Shown here one piece after another: positions 9,600 through 17,438 of a stretch of DNA of 64,000 bases; the first letter of the stretch is position 1, and each line of letters opens with the position of its first letter. The position numbers were made by a program, and so were the translations under genes. The notes below the pieces were generated by a model. It was given only the letters and a program-made list of their open reading frames with translations, was not told where the DNA came from and did not search any database. The stretch is from NCBI GenBank assembly GCA_022711405.1, contig JAKLFC010000004.1, positions 150,811 through 214,810 of the forward strand, in the 5' to 3' direction. The stretch is from Bacteroidota bacterium. Lineage in GTDB: Bacteria > Bacteroidota > Bacteroidia > Bacteroidales > JAGONC01.

Positions 9600-9661
9600 A
9601 TTCCCCGGTGCTTGCACCGGAATTTGGGTCGAGGGCTTGTCCTGGGGTTCATACCAGTGAT
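9599..9661. repeat. Dispersed intergenic repeat, copy 1
   Basis: This begins right at the antiporter stop codon. It holds a near-perfect hairpin (ATTCCCCGGTGC / GCACCGGAAT) followed by GGGTC, CTTGTCCTGGG and the 15-mer GTTCATACCAGTGAT at 9647-9661. A related element with the same two ends is at 16137-16215, and the 15-mer alone recurs at 24501-24515. Confidence 0.75.
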
Positions 9662-9687
9662 TTTTATATTTTTTTATTGGATTAATG

Positions 9688-9718
9688 TTGTTGTTTCATT
9701 CTGAAAAACATATCTTTG
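9688..9718 (+). promoter_or_regulatory. Candidate Bacteroidota promoter for the repeat protein
   Basis: A -7 box TATCTTTG at 9711-9718 matches the TAnnTTTG consensus exactly. A TTG at 9688-9690 lies 20 bases upstream, close to the usual -33 spacing. It stands 43 bases before the start codon of the next gene. Confidence 0.6.
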
Positions 9719-9761
9719 AGAGACCTTTTCAAAATTTATTCATTAATATAATTTCATTATC

Positions 9762-11513
9762 ATGAGAACATTAAGATTTTTGATTAAGCCTGTCATAATC
9801 ATGTGTTTGTTAATGATGACTTACGGTGGATGGACACAGGTGACCCTCGCCGAATGGAATTTCCCAAACAACCCGGATAACGCCCTTGTGGATATCAGCA
9901 TTCCGGGCAACTCAACAGCTTTCATTACCGGTGTAGGCACGCAGGTCCCCACCTTTCCGGTCGTTGATGGTGCTACTACAGCTGTAGCGCGGACACGGGG
10001 GTGGGACAATGGCCAGGATACGAAATACTGGCGAGTGATCATCAGCACATCAGGATACACGACTATCAGGTTAAGTTCAAAACAATCCAGCCGTCCGGAT
10101 GGTCCCAGGGATTTTAAGGTTCAGTATTCAGTCGACGGAACCAACTGGTTCGATGTTCCCGGTGCCAGCATCACTACAGCAGATAACTGGACATCGGGAA
10201 ATCTGAGTAATCTTGCCCTGCCCACCGCGTGCGCTGATCAACCGGCTCTGTTTTTACGCTGGATCATGACCAGCAATACCAGTGTTGACGGTGGAATTGT
10301 CGGAGCTTTTTCACGCAGTGAGATCGATGAGATCGTGGTGACAGGCGATCCCCTTTCCAGCCCGCCGGATGTAACGCTTGCCGACTGGAACTTTCCCAAT
10401 GATCCGGATGACGCCGTTGTTGATGTCAGCATTCCGGCCAACTCCGCTGCTGTCATTTACACGGTAGGAACACAGCCACCGACATTCCCCACTGTTGTCG
10501 GAGCTACTACCAGTGTGGCTCGGACTCGCGGATGGGATAATGGCCAGAATACCAAATATTGGATCGTGACCATCAACACCGCAGGTTACGAACACATTAA
10601 AGTAAATTCGAAACAATCCAGCCGTCCCGACGGGCCAAGGGATTTTAAAGTGCAGTATTCGACTAACCTGGTCAACTGGTTTGATATACCTCTTGCTGTC
10701 ATCACCACCGCAGATGACTGGACCAGCGCAGTCATTAGCCAGATAGCCCTTCCGGCTGTGTGTGGAGACCAGCTTGCGCTGTCATTACGATGGATCATGA
10801 CCAGCAATGCGAGTGTGGATGGGGGAATCGTCGGTGCTTTCTCCCGTAGTGAAATTGATGAAATTGTCATTACAGGTGATCCCATTCCTCCGCCATCAGG
10901 AATCGTTCTTGCAGAATGGAATTTCCCGAACGCACCTGATGATGCCATCGTTGATGTCAGCATTCCATTGAATGCAGGAGCCCTGATATCCACAGTAGGT
11001 GCCCAGGCACCCACGTTTCCGCAGGTTGATGGCGCAACCACCAGCGTCGCCAGGACACGAGGATGGAATGACGGCCAAAATGCAAAATACTGGCTGGTTA
11101 CTATTGGCACTACTGGTTACGAAACGATCAAACTGAGTTCGGAACAATCCAGCCGCCCTGATGGACCACGTGATTTTAAAGTCCAATACTCAACCAATGG
11201 AGTCAACTGGTTTGACGTGCCATCAGGTGTAGTTACTGCAGCCGATGAATGGACAACCGGTGTCCTGGATGAAATTGAGCTGCCTGATGCCTGTGAAAAT
11301 CAGGCTGCACTGTCATTGCGATGGATCATGACCAGCAATACCAGCGTGGATGGTGGCACCGTCGGCGCTTTTAGCCGCAGTGAGATAGATGATATTGTGA
11401 TAACGGGACTTCAACTGCCGATGAATGTGGTACCCCTCTCAAGCTGGGCGATCTTCCTGGGCATTGGACTGATCTTCCTATTCATTATCATGCGTCTCAT
11501 TAAATTCGTTTGA
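9762..11513 (+). CDS. Exported protein of three exact 177-residue repeats with C-terminal membrane anchor
   Basis: Unrecognised function. A signal peptide (MRTLRFLIKPVIIMCLLMMTYG) is followed by three tandem beta-rich units beginning at 9846, 10377 and 10908, spaced exactly 531 bases (177 codons). Each contains LAEWNFPN or a variant, VARTRGW, KYW, SSRPDGPRDFKVQYS, NWFD, LRWIMTSN and AFSRSEID. The units look like jelly-roll, carbohydrate-binding-like domains, but I cannot name the family. The C-terminus is VVPLSSWAIFLGIGLIFLF plus a basic tail (MRLIKFV), a motif-helix-basic layout like CTERM sorting signals. It is not a T9SS tail. The phosphatase homologue starts 19 bases downstream. Confidence 0.8.
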   Translation: MRTLRFLIKPVIIMCLLMMTYGGWTQVTLAEWNFPNNPDNALVDISIPGNSTAFITGVGTQVPTFPVVDGATTAVARTRGWDNGQDTKYWRVIISTSGYTTIRLSSKQSSRPDGPRDFKVQYSVDGTNWFDVPGASITTADNWTSGNLSNLALPTACADQPALFLRWIMTSNTSVDGGIVGAFSRSEIDEIVVTGDPLSSPPDVTLADWNFPNDPDDAVVDVSIPANSAAVIYTVGTQPPTFPTVVGATTSVARTRGWDNGQNTKYWIVTINTAGYEHIKVNSKQSSRPDGPRDFKVQYSTNLVNWFDIPLAVITTADDWTSAVISQIALPAVCGDQLALSLRWIMTSNASVDGGIVGAFSRSEIDEIVITGDPIPPPSGIVLAEWNFPNAPDDAIVDVSIPLNAGALISTVGAQAPTFPQVDGATTSVARTRGWNDGQNAKYWLVTIGTTGYETIKLSSEQSSRPDGPRDFKVQYSTNGVNWFDVPSGVVTAADEWTTGVLDEIELPDACENQAALSLRWIMTSNTSVDGGTVGAFSRSEIDDIVITGLQLPMNVVPLSSWAIFLGIGLIFLFIIMRLIKFV

Positions 11514-11532
11514 CCTTACATAAAATAATAGT

Positions 11533-11991
11533 ATGATTCGAATATTATTTGTATGCAAGCACAACACCTGTCGTTCGCCTCTGGCGGCAGGTATTCTGAA
11601 GAAAAAATTCCAGGAAAGAAACATTCCAGCCTTCATCGACTCAGCAGGTTTTGAACCTCATCTGATCGGTGAACCGGTTGACGCAGCAACGCTGGGTTTT
11701 GCGTTTGAAAAGGGGATCGATCTCAGCCAGCATGGGGTAAGACTCTTTCAACCTGCTGATTTTAAGCAGTTTGATAAGATTTACGTGATGGATTATAATG
11801 GCTATAAGGATGTCCTGTTCCATGCCCAAAATGAGGAGGATAAGAAAAAGGTGGATTACCTGATGCATGTGCTGATGCCTGGAACAAAACAGCCCATTCC
11901 GCATATCGCTGACATGGAAAGGAAATTCACTGAGGAGGCCTATGCGCTGTTCGATAAGATCGGTGACCGGATCGTGGCACAGTACAAATAA
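11533..11991 (+). CDS. Low-molecular-weight protein tyrosine phosphatase-like protein
   Basis: 152 residues, the normal family length. The P-loop is VCKHNTCRS with nucleophile Cys8 and Arg14 (Cx5R), and the SAGF and HGVRLF segments match the family. In the family a general-acid aspartate sits in a DP motif about 30 residues from the C-terminus. Here that region reads GTKQPIPHIADMERKF, with no DP dipeptide. Activity may be altered, or a shifted Asp may serve. LMW-PTPs in bacteria act on tyrosine kinases of polysaccharide export, or are related to arsenate reductase. No kinase or ars gene is nearby. Cytoplasmic. Confidence 0.85.
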   Translation: MIRILFVCKHNTCRSPLAAGILKKKFQERNIPAFIDSAGFEPHLIGEPVDAATLGFAFEKGIDLSQHGVRLFQPADFKQFDKIYVMDYNGYKDVLFHAQNEEDKKKVDYLMHVLMPGTKQPIPHIADMERKFTEEAYALFDKIGDRIVAQYK

Positions 11992-12003
11992 GATCCCAAT
12001 GCG

Positions 12004-13428
12004 TCACTTCATATACTTATCACTTATTTCATTATAAACCGAGAAGAGTTCTGTAACCTCTTCGTTCTGGTTGAACAGTCCGCTTCTCCAGTTGAGCGGT
12101 TCCCAGATGCAGGCTCCTTTTCCCAGGTCATCGGGCAGGCTGAAGACGATATCGTGTACCTCTTTTTTAAAGTTGGAATACTCCACAACGTTCAGGGGTT
12201 TGTGGTAACGTTGGGCCAGGTTGAGCAGGTTGGCCTGCAGGTCTTCCAGCGTACCATGCCAGCGCGGGTACCATGACAGGCCGATGATGTCGAAGGTGAC
12301 CCCGCGGGCGATCATGTTATCGAGCCAGAACACAGCTTCCTCATTCTGGCCGCCAAGGGCAATGTGCATCATCACCGGTATATCGGGATCCACGGCCGCC
12401 ACACCTTCCGCGCCCGCCTTCAGGAGCCTGGCCAGCTGATCGGGCTGGCTGATATGGCCATCGGGCCACAGCATTCCGTGGTTGATCTCATTGCCCACCT
12501 GTACCATGGCAGGCAGCGTCCCCTGCTGCTGCAGGGCACGCAGTACGTTTGAAGTATAGGTCTTCACAGAATCTTTCAAGGCATCGAAATCCAGTTCTGC
12601 CCATCGGTAAGGTTTGGTTTGCTGCTGCGGATCGGCCCAGTAATCGCTGTAATGAAAATTCAACAGCAGTTTCATCCCTGCTTCCCGGATGCGCCGGGCC
12701 ATCGACAGGGTAGTGTCCAGACCGCAATAGGCTTTACCTGGTGAATATCCTTTTTCATGCCCCGGATCTACAAAAACCCTGAGGCGGATGTAATTGAAGC
12801 CGTGATCCCGCAGGATCTCAATGGCATCTTTTGGAATTCCTTGTTCTAAAAAAGTAGTGCCCCGGTCTTCCATCTGAGGGAGAAAAGAGATATCCGCGCC
12901 AATCATGCGGTCTATGGATTTTGTGGTGGGAGGACACTGCCCGGGTACTGGTTTGAGCATGACAAAATCCGAAGGGAGCGTATGGATCTCATGACCGCCG
13001 GGCCACAGACCTTCGGCCCTGGCTTCGATCCTGACCCTGTCGGGCTCAGTGCCTGCGATGAACAGCAGGTTGCCAACACCGTGGCTGAGGTAGCAAAGGG
13101 AGTAGCTCTGCCCTGTAGAATCTGTTTGCACAGGGAGTTCGCTGCCGTCGGCAGCCACCACCCTTCCTTTGCCTGCTACATATACATGAACTGTGTCCGA
13201 TGCAGTTAAGATCTCGCGGTCCAGGCTATCGGTGACGGCGATGCGAAGACGGGTCTCATCCCTGCCGTTAGCGAGCAGGGTGGTACTGTAGCTGGTCAGC
13301 ATCACCGAAACAGACCTACCGGATAAAACCCGGCTGACAGAGTCAAATCCGGAACCGGCAGGTACCTGTTGCTGGCAGCTGGCCAGAAAGAGAAGACCGG
13401 ACAGAAGGATAAAATTCAGGGATTTCAT
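12004..13428 (-). CDS. GH53 endo-beta-1,4-galactanase, lipoprotein
   Basis: A family 53 glycoside hydrolase that cleaves beta-1,4-galactan (pectic arabinogalactan type I). I placed the start at 13428 because it yields a lipoprotein signal (LLSGLLFLASC, Cys18); the open frame extends upstream without a signal. In the 474-residue product residues 30-145 form an Ig-like invasin/BIg domain. The barrel from about 175 contains IGADISFLPQ, FNYIRLRVFVDP, NFHYSDYWADP, the acid/base Glu314 in QVGNEINHGMLWP, and the nucleophile Glu416 in VVEYS. It is therefore anchored at a membrane surface. No SusCD pair or other pectin enzyme is nearby, which is unusual for a Bacteroidota polysaccharide gene. A -7-like box TACCTTTA is at 13447-13454. 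Confidence 0.92.
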   Translation of the reverse strand: MKSLNFILLSGLLFLASCQQQVPAGSGFDSVSRVLSGRSVSVMLTSYSTTLLANGRDETRLRIAVTDSLDREILTASDTVHVYVAGKGRVVAADGSELPVQTDSTGQSYSLCYLSHGVGNLLFIAGTEPDRVRIEARAEGLWPGGHEIHTLPSDFVMLKPVPGQCPPTTKSIDRMIGADISFLPQMEDRGTTFLEQGIPKDAIEILRDHGFNYIRLRVFVDPGHEKGYSPGKAYCGLDTTLSMARRIREAGMKLLLNFHYSDYWADPQQQTKPYRWAELDFDALKDSVKTYTSNVLRALQQQGTLPAMVQVGNEINHGMLWPDGHISQPDQLARLLKAGAEGVAAVDPDIPVMMHIALGGQNEEAVFWLDNMIARGVTFDIIGLSWYPRWHGTLEDLQANLLNLAQRYHKPLNVVEYSNFKKEVHDIVFSLPDDLGKGACIWEPLNWRSGLFNQNEEVTELFSVYNEISDKYMK

Positions 13429-13446
13429 GGTTGTACGATTAGTTTG

Positions 13447-13454
13447 TAAAGGTA
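13447..13454 (-). promoter_or_regulatory. Candidate -7 box for the GH53 gene
   Basis: TACCTTTA on the minus strand, 18 bases before the lipoprotein start. A convincing -33 element at the right spacing was not found. Confidence 0.4.
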
Positions 13455-13489
13455 CAATAACCTGCAAATCAGGATGCAATTGATAAAAA

Positions 13490-13521
13490 TTTGGAAACTC
13501 TGATTTTTCATCATAATATTG
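13490..13521 (+). promoter_or_regulatory. Candidate promoter for the FadL-OmpA fusion gene
   Basis: TTTG at 13490-13493, 20 bases, then TAATATTG at 13514-13521, resembling the Bacteroidota -33/-7 pair. It lies 53 bases before the chosen start codon and supports the start at 13575 over the open frame further upstream. Confidence 0.5.
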
Positions 13522-13574
13522 TCACGGGAAATAATGATCCCTTCGTGAAAATAGTACGAACTAAAACCGATCCC

Positions 13575-16055
13575 ATGAAAAAAATTCTATTCCTGTGCGT
13601 TGTACTAACCTCTGTCAGCCTGCACGTCATGGCAGGAGGCATAGTGACCAACACGAACCAGAGTGCCGCTTACGCCAGGCTGGCAGTAAGGAATGCAACC
13701 CTGGGTCTCGATGCGGCATATTATAATCCGGCTGGACTGACACATCTGTGCAATGGTCTTTTCCTGTCCCTGAACAACCAGACTATCTTTCAGACAAATA
13801 CCATCACAAGCAACTATCCCTACCTTCACGGCGCACCTTCCGCCAAGTTCACCGGTGATGTTTCAGCACCTGTATTTCCCGGGATCTATGCTGGATATAA
13901 GTTCGGTAAATTCGCTCTCTCCTTTGGATTCAATCCCATCGGGGGCGGTGGCGGTGCCAAGTACGAGAAAGGGCTTCCTTCCTTTGAGATCCCTGTTTCC
14001 GATCTGGTACCTTCACTGGCTGACTTTGAAGTAACCGATTATAAAGCCGACATCAGCTTTGAAGGTACCTCCGTCTATTTTGGCTACCAGGCCGGATTAT
14101 CCTATCAGGTCAGTCCCGCAGTTTCTCTGTATGCCGGATTGAGGTACGTTACCATCAAAAACACTTACGACGGTTATATCCGTGACATTTCTGTGAATCC
14201 GGGCGGGCAGTTCAAACGGGCCGATGAGTATGGTATGGAAATGGCCCAGTATTACACCTTTGTCGCCACAAGTTATACCACTGCCGCCGGTGGCGCCGGC
14301 CAGCTGGCAGCAGCAGGCCTGGGCGCGTATACCTATGCACAGGCTGCAGCATTTGGCTTCATCACTCCCGAACAGCAGGCAGGCTTTGAGCAGGCCCTGC
14401 AGGCAGTCGGCCAACCGGTGGATACACCCATCGCCATGTCGGAAGTGGTCTTTGAAACAACCGCCACGGTAGCCACCCAGGGTGCCGGTCAGTTTACCGG
14501 GCTGGCTGCACAGACCCATGATAAGGAGGTGGAAAGCGATCAGACCGGCTGGGGCATTACCCCCATCCTCGGAGTGGACCTGACCCTCTGGGATAAACTG
14601 ACCATCGCCCTGAAGTACGAATTCATGACCAAGATCGATGTCACAAACGATACAAAGGTCGATAGTACCGGGATGTTTCCCGATGGTGAGAAATCAAGCA
14701 GCGATATGCCCACCATGCTGGCCGTCGGTGCATCCTATCCACTGACCAACAAACTAAGAGGATACGCTGATTTTAACTATTACTGGGACAAACAGGCCAA
14801 CTACGGCAAAACCAATGAAATTGGCCAGTATGTCAACAATGAATCCCTGATCGATCATAACATGTGGGAGTTGGGACTTGGGCTGGAATACAACATCACA
14901 AAGAAACTCCTGATCAGTGCCGGTTATTTGTATTCGGCCAGCGGCACCCTGCCTGAGTACCAGTCCGATATGAGTTACAGCCTGACCTCGAGCGCCGTCG
15001 GCTTTGGCGGTGCATGGCAGATCACACCGAAGATCGGGCTGAACCTTGGATGCATGCTGGTCTATTACCAGGATGATACAAAGGACTATACGCATGCACT
15101 GGGTGAAATGAATATTCCTGTGACCGATACGTACGGCAAAGCCACCCAGGTATATGCCGTCGGGCTGGATTTCACGTTTTGCGAGCCCCTCAGGGATAAA
15201 GATAAGGATGGAGTATCCGACAAACATGATCAATGCCCCGGCACACCGCTGGGTGTCCGCGTAACGGAGGATGGATGTCCGGTGGATGCAGATAGCGACG
15301 GTATTCCTGACTACCTTGATAAATGTGTGACCATTCCAGGTATCCAGTCATTTAACGGCTGTCCTGATAAAGATGGCGACGGGATCCAGGATTCTGAGGA
15401 CGATTGTCCGACAGTGAAGGGAATTGCCTCCTTCAGGGGCTGCCCCGACACCGATGGCGATGGCATCAAGGATGCCGACGACAAGTGTCCCACCGTGAAG
15501 GGAGTAGCTCTGTTTGAAGGGTGTCCAGATACGGACGGAGATGGTGTTGCCGACGCCGATGACATGTGTCCTAACGAAAAAGGACCAAAAGCATTGAAGG
15601 GCTGCCCGGATACCGATGGTGACGGGATCATGGATTCGGAAGATAAATGCCCCACCGTAGCCGGTATTGTCGAGAACAAAGGCTGCCCGGCTGTCAAGGA
15701 AGAAGCCCAGAAGGTCTTTGACCAGGCCCTGAGAGGTATCAACTTTGAGACTGCAAAGGATATCATCAAGGTTTCTTCGTACCCCATTCTCGACAATGTA
15801 GTCCAGGTCATGAAGGACAATCCTGAATACAATCTGGAGATCAACGGGCATACGGATTCACAGGGTGATGATGCATCCAACATGGATCTTTCTCAGAGGC
15901 GTGCCAATGCCGTCAGGAAATACCTGACGGAAAAAGGGATCTCAGCTTCAAGGATGGTAGCCAAAGGATATGGTGAAACCGTGCCGGTGGCGAGTAACGA
16001 AACAGCAGCCGGTAGGGCACAGAACAGAAGAGTAGAGTTTAAAGTATTCTTCTGA
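13575..16055 (+). CDS. FadL-like barrel fused to thrombospondin type 3 repeats and an OmpA C-terminal domain
   Basis: An 826-residue outer membrane protein. The start at 13575 gives a signal peptide (MKKILFLCVVLTSVSLHVMAGG). Residues about 22-540 look like a FadL/TodX hydrophobic-compound channel: AAYARLAVRNATLGLDAAYYNPAGLTHL is the typical N-terminal hatch, and glycine-rich strands follow. From about 540 to 710 there are six calcium-binding TSP3-type repeats (DxDGxxDxxDxCP). The final 110 residues are an OmpA peptidoglycan-binding domain (INGHTDSQGDD, NMDLSQRRANAVRKYL, GYGETVPV, NRRVEFKVFF). It would take up fatty acids or other hydrophobic molecules while tethered to the cell wall. A FadL barrel linked by a TSP3 stalk to OmpA is an uncommon combination. 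Confidence 0.85.
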   Translation: MKKILFLCVVLTSVSLHVMAGGIVTNTNQSAAYARLAVRNATLGLDAAYYNPAGLTHLCNGLFLSLNNQTIFQTNTITSNYPYLHGAPSAKFTGDVSAPVFPGIYAGYKFGKFALSFGFNPIGGGGGAKYEKGLPSFEIPVSDLVPSLADFEVTDYKADISFEGTSVYFGYQAGLSYQVSPAVSLYAGLRYVTIKNTYDGYIRDISVNPGGQFKRADEYGMEMAQYYTFVATSYTTAAGGAGQLAAAGLGAYTYAQAAAFGFITPEQQAGFEQALQAVGQPVDTPIAMSEVVFETTATVATQGAGQFTGLAAQTHDKEVESDQTGWGITPILGVDLTLWDKLTIALKYEFMTKIDVTNDTKVDSTGMFPDGEKSSSDMPTMLAVGASYPLTNKLRGYADFNYYWDKQANYGKTNEIGQYVNNESLIDHNMWELGLGLEYNITKKLLISAGYLYSASGTLPEYQSDMSYSLTSSAVGFGGAWQITPKIGLNLGCMLVYYQDDTKDYTHALGEMNIPVTDTYGKATQVYAVGLDFTFCEPLRDKDKDGVSDKHDQCPGTPLGVRVTEDGCPVDADSDGIPDYLDKCVTIPGIQSFNGCPDKDGDGIQDSEDDCPTVKGIASFRGCPDTDGDGIKDADDKCPTVKGVALFEGCPDTDGDGVADADDMCPNEKGPKALKGCPDTDGDGIMDSEDKCPTVAGIVENKGCPAVKEEAQKVFDQALRGINFETAKDIIKVSSYPILDNVVQVMKDNPEYNLEINGHTDSQGDDASNMDLSQRRANAVRKYLTEKGISASRMVAKGYGETVPVASNETAAGRAQNRRVEFKVFF

Positions 16056-16089
16056 GATCATTCTGACATTATTGTACCCTACCCCTACA

Positions 16090-16115
16090 CCCCTCCCCTG
16101 CAAGCAGGGGAGGGG
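16090..16115. terminator. Perfect 12-bp GC-rich hairpin
   Basis: CCCCTCCCCTGC, a two-base AA loop, then GCAGGGGAGGGG: a perfect palindrome 34 bases after the OmpA-fusion stop. No T-run follows, so intrinsic termination is only possible. It may instead be part of a dispersed GC-rich repeat, because more G-rich sequence follows immediately (GGGGGAGGGGT). Confidence 0.5.
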
Positions 16116-16136
16116 ACGGGGGAGGGGTACATAGCC

Positions 16137-16215
16137 AATTCCCCGGTGCTTGCACAGGAATTAGGACCCAATCCCGAAAACCATCGGGATGCACTGGAGT
16201 TCATACCAGTGATTT
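16137..16215. repeat. Dispersed intergenic repeat, copy 2
   Basis: Same ends as the copy at 9599: the ATTCCCCGGTGC hairpin at the left and GTTCATACCAGTGAT at 16199-16213. Between them is an extra small hairpin TCCCGA/TCGGGA. The right end overlaps the last codons and stop codon of the MFS gene, so the repeat supplies its final residues (KSLV). Confidence 0.75.
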
Positions 16216-17388
16216 CCTTTTACCGAAGAGTGCGGGTAATAGCAAAATCACCAGCAGGTTCAACGTGGCAAATAGTGTAAAGGTCCACCTGTAACCGATC
16301 ATATCCGATATCTTTCCTCCTCCTGCAAGTCCGATGGCCGAGCCCAGGTTGGAGAACGCCATGAGGATGGCAAACATGGAAGCCGCTATCCGTACATGCG
16401 TGCGTGACATGGCTGTTGCAAAGAACGTGGTCTCATAGTACCCGTAAGAAAGCCCGAAACAAAACAGCAGCGGCCATGCCATTCCAGGACTGACGATCAG
16501 AGCCAGCGCCATGACCGTTGTAAGGGAAACGGCCATCGCAGTGATGACTGCCCTGCGATACCCTATCTTCCGTATCAGCTTTCCCCCTGTGAGGCCTCCG
16601 CCGATCATCCCAACACCGAAGATCGCTGAATAAAATCCTGCGGTCATAAAGGATATACCGAAATTTTCTTTCAGAAAGGGATTCACCAGCTGGTTGGCGC
16701 CGCCTGTGATCATGGAACTGATCAGGCCCAGCAAGGCGATAGCGATGATGGGCTTTTGCTTAAAGACACGGAAGGCCTGCCATTCAAAGGAGCGTTCAGT
16801 AGGACGGGGTGGAATCCGAAAAGCCACCACAAACGGCAGGGGCAGCAGGGTCATCGCGGCCAGGGCCATGAATACCCATGTCCAGTTGGTCAGATCCGAC
16901 AATACTCCAACAAGCGCTGCGATCAGGACGATCCCCAGTGCGCGTCCTGCGACCATGATCCCCTGCAGGTGGCTTCGGTCGCTCTCAGGGGTAATATCCA
17001 CTGCCAGACCATCGGTGCAGGTATCGTACAGCGCCATGCCCGTAAGGCTGATAAAAGCAACGAAAACGAGCCAGCCAAAGGATTCAGCCGGATGGATGAA
17101 GGGAAATACGATCTGCATGCTGGCCTGCAATAACAAGCCCATGATGATGTAGGGTTTCCGGTGGCCAAGCCCGAGAAAGCTGATCCGGTCACTCAGTATG
17201 CCCAGAAAGATCTTCAGGATCAGGGGAATCAGAGCAATGGCTGAGAACAGCCCCGCCTGGCTCATCGATAGGTTATGCGACATCAGGTACAATGCGTTCA
17301 GCGCAGTAAAATAACCAAGGATCGATCCCTGCGCAAAATAGAGCAGCGCAAACATCGTAAAACGCATATACCGCCCGCCTGCAATCAT
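16201..17388 (-). CDS. Major facilitator superfamily transporter
   Basis: 395 residues with about twelve hydrophobic helices and MFS loop signatures (GILSDRISFLGLGHRKPYI between helices 2 and 3, and GGKLIRKIGYRRAV in the second half). The first segment reads YFAQGSILGYF. No substrate can be read. The start at 17388 has an alternative Met seven codons in. The stop codon lies inside dispersed repeat copy 2. The SulP gene ends 50 bases upstream on the same strand, so cotranscription is possible. Confidence 0.85.
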   Translation of the reverse strand: MIAGGRYMRFTMFALLYFAQGSILGYFTALNALYLMSHNLSMSQAGLFSAIALIPLILKIFLGILSDRISFLGLGHRKPYIIMGLLLQASMQIVFPFIHPAESFGWLVFVAFISLTGMALYDTCTDGLAVDITPESDRSHLQGIMVAGRALGIVLIAALVGVLSDLTNWTWVFMALAAMTLLPLPFVVAFRIPPRPTERSFEWQAFRVFKQKPIIAIALLGLISSMITGGANQLVNPFLKENFGISFMTAGFYSAIFGVGMIGGGLTGGKLIRKIGYRRAVITAMAVSLTTVMALALIVSPGMAWPLLFCFGLSYGYYETTFFATAMSRTHVRIAASMFAILMAFSNLGSAIGLAGGGKISDMIGYRWTFTLFATLNLLVILLLPALFGKRKSLV

Positions 17389-17438
17389 AAATCAACAATC
17401 ATAAATAAATCATAAATACTGAATACTGAATCAGAAAT

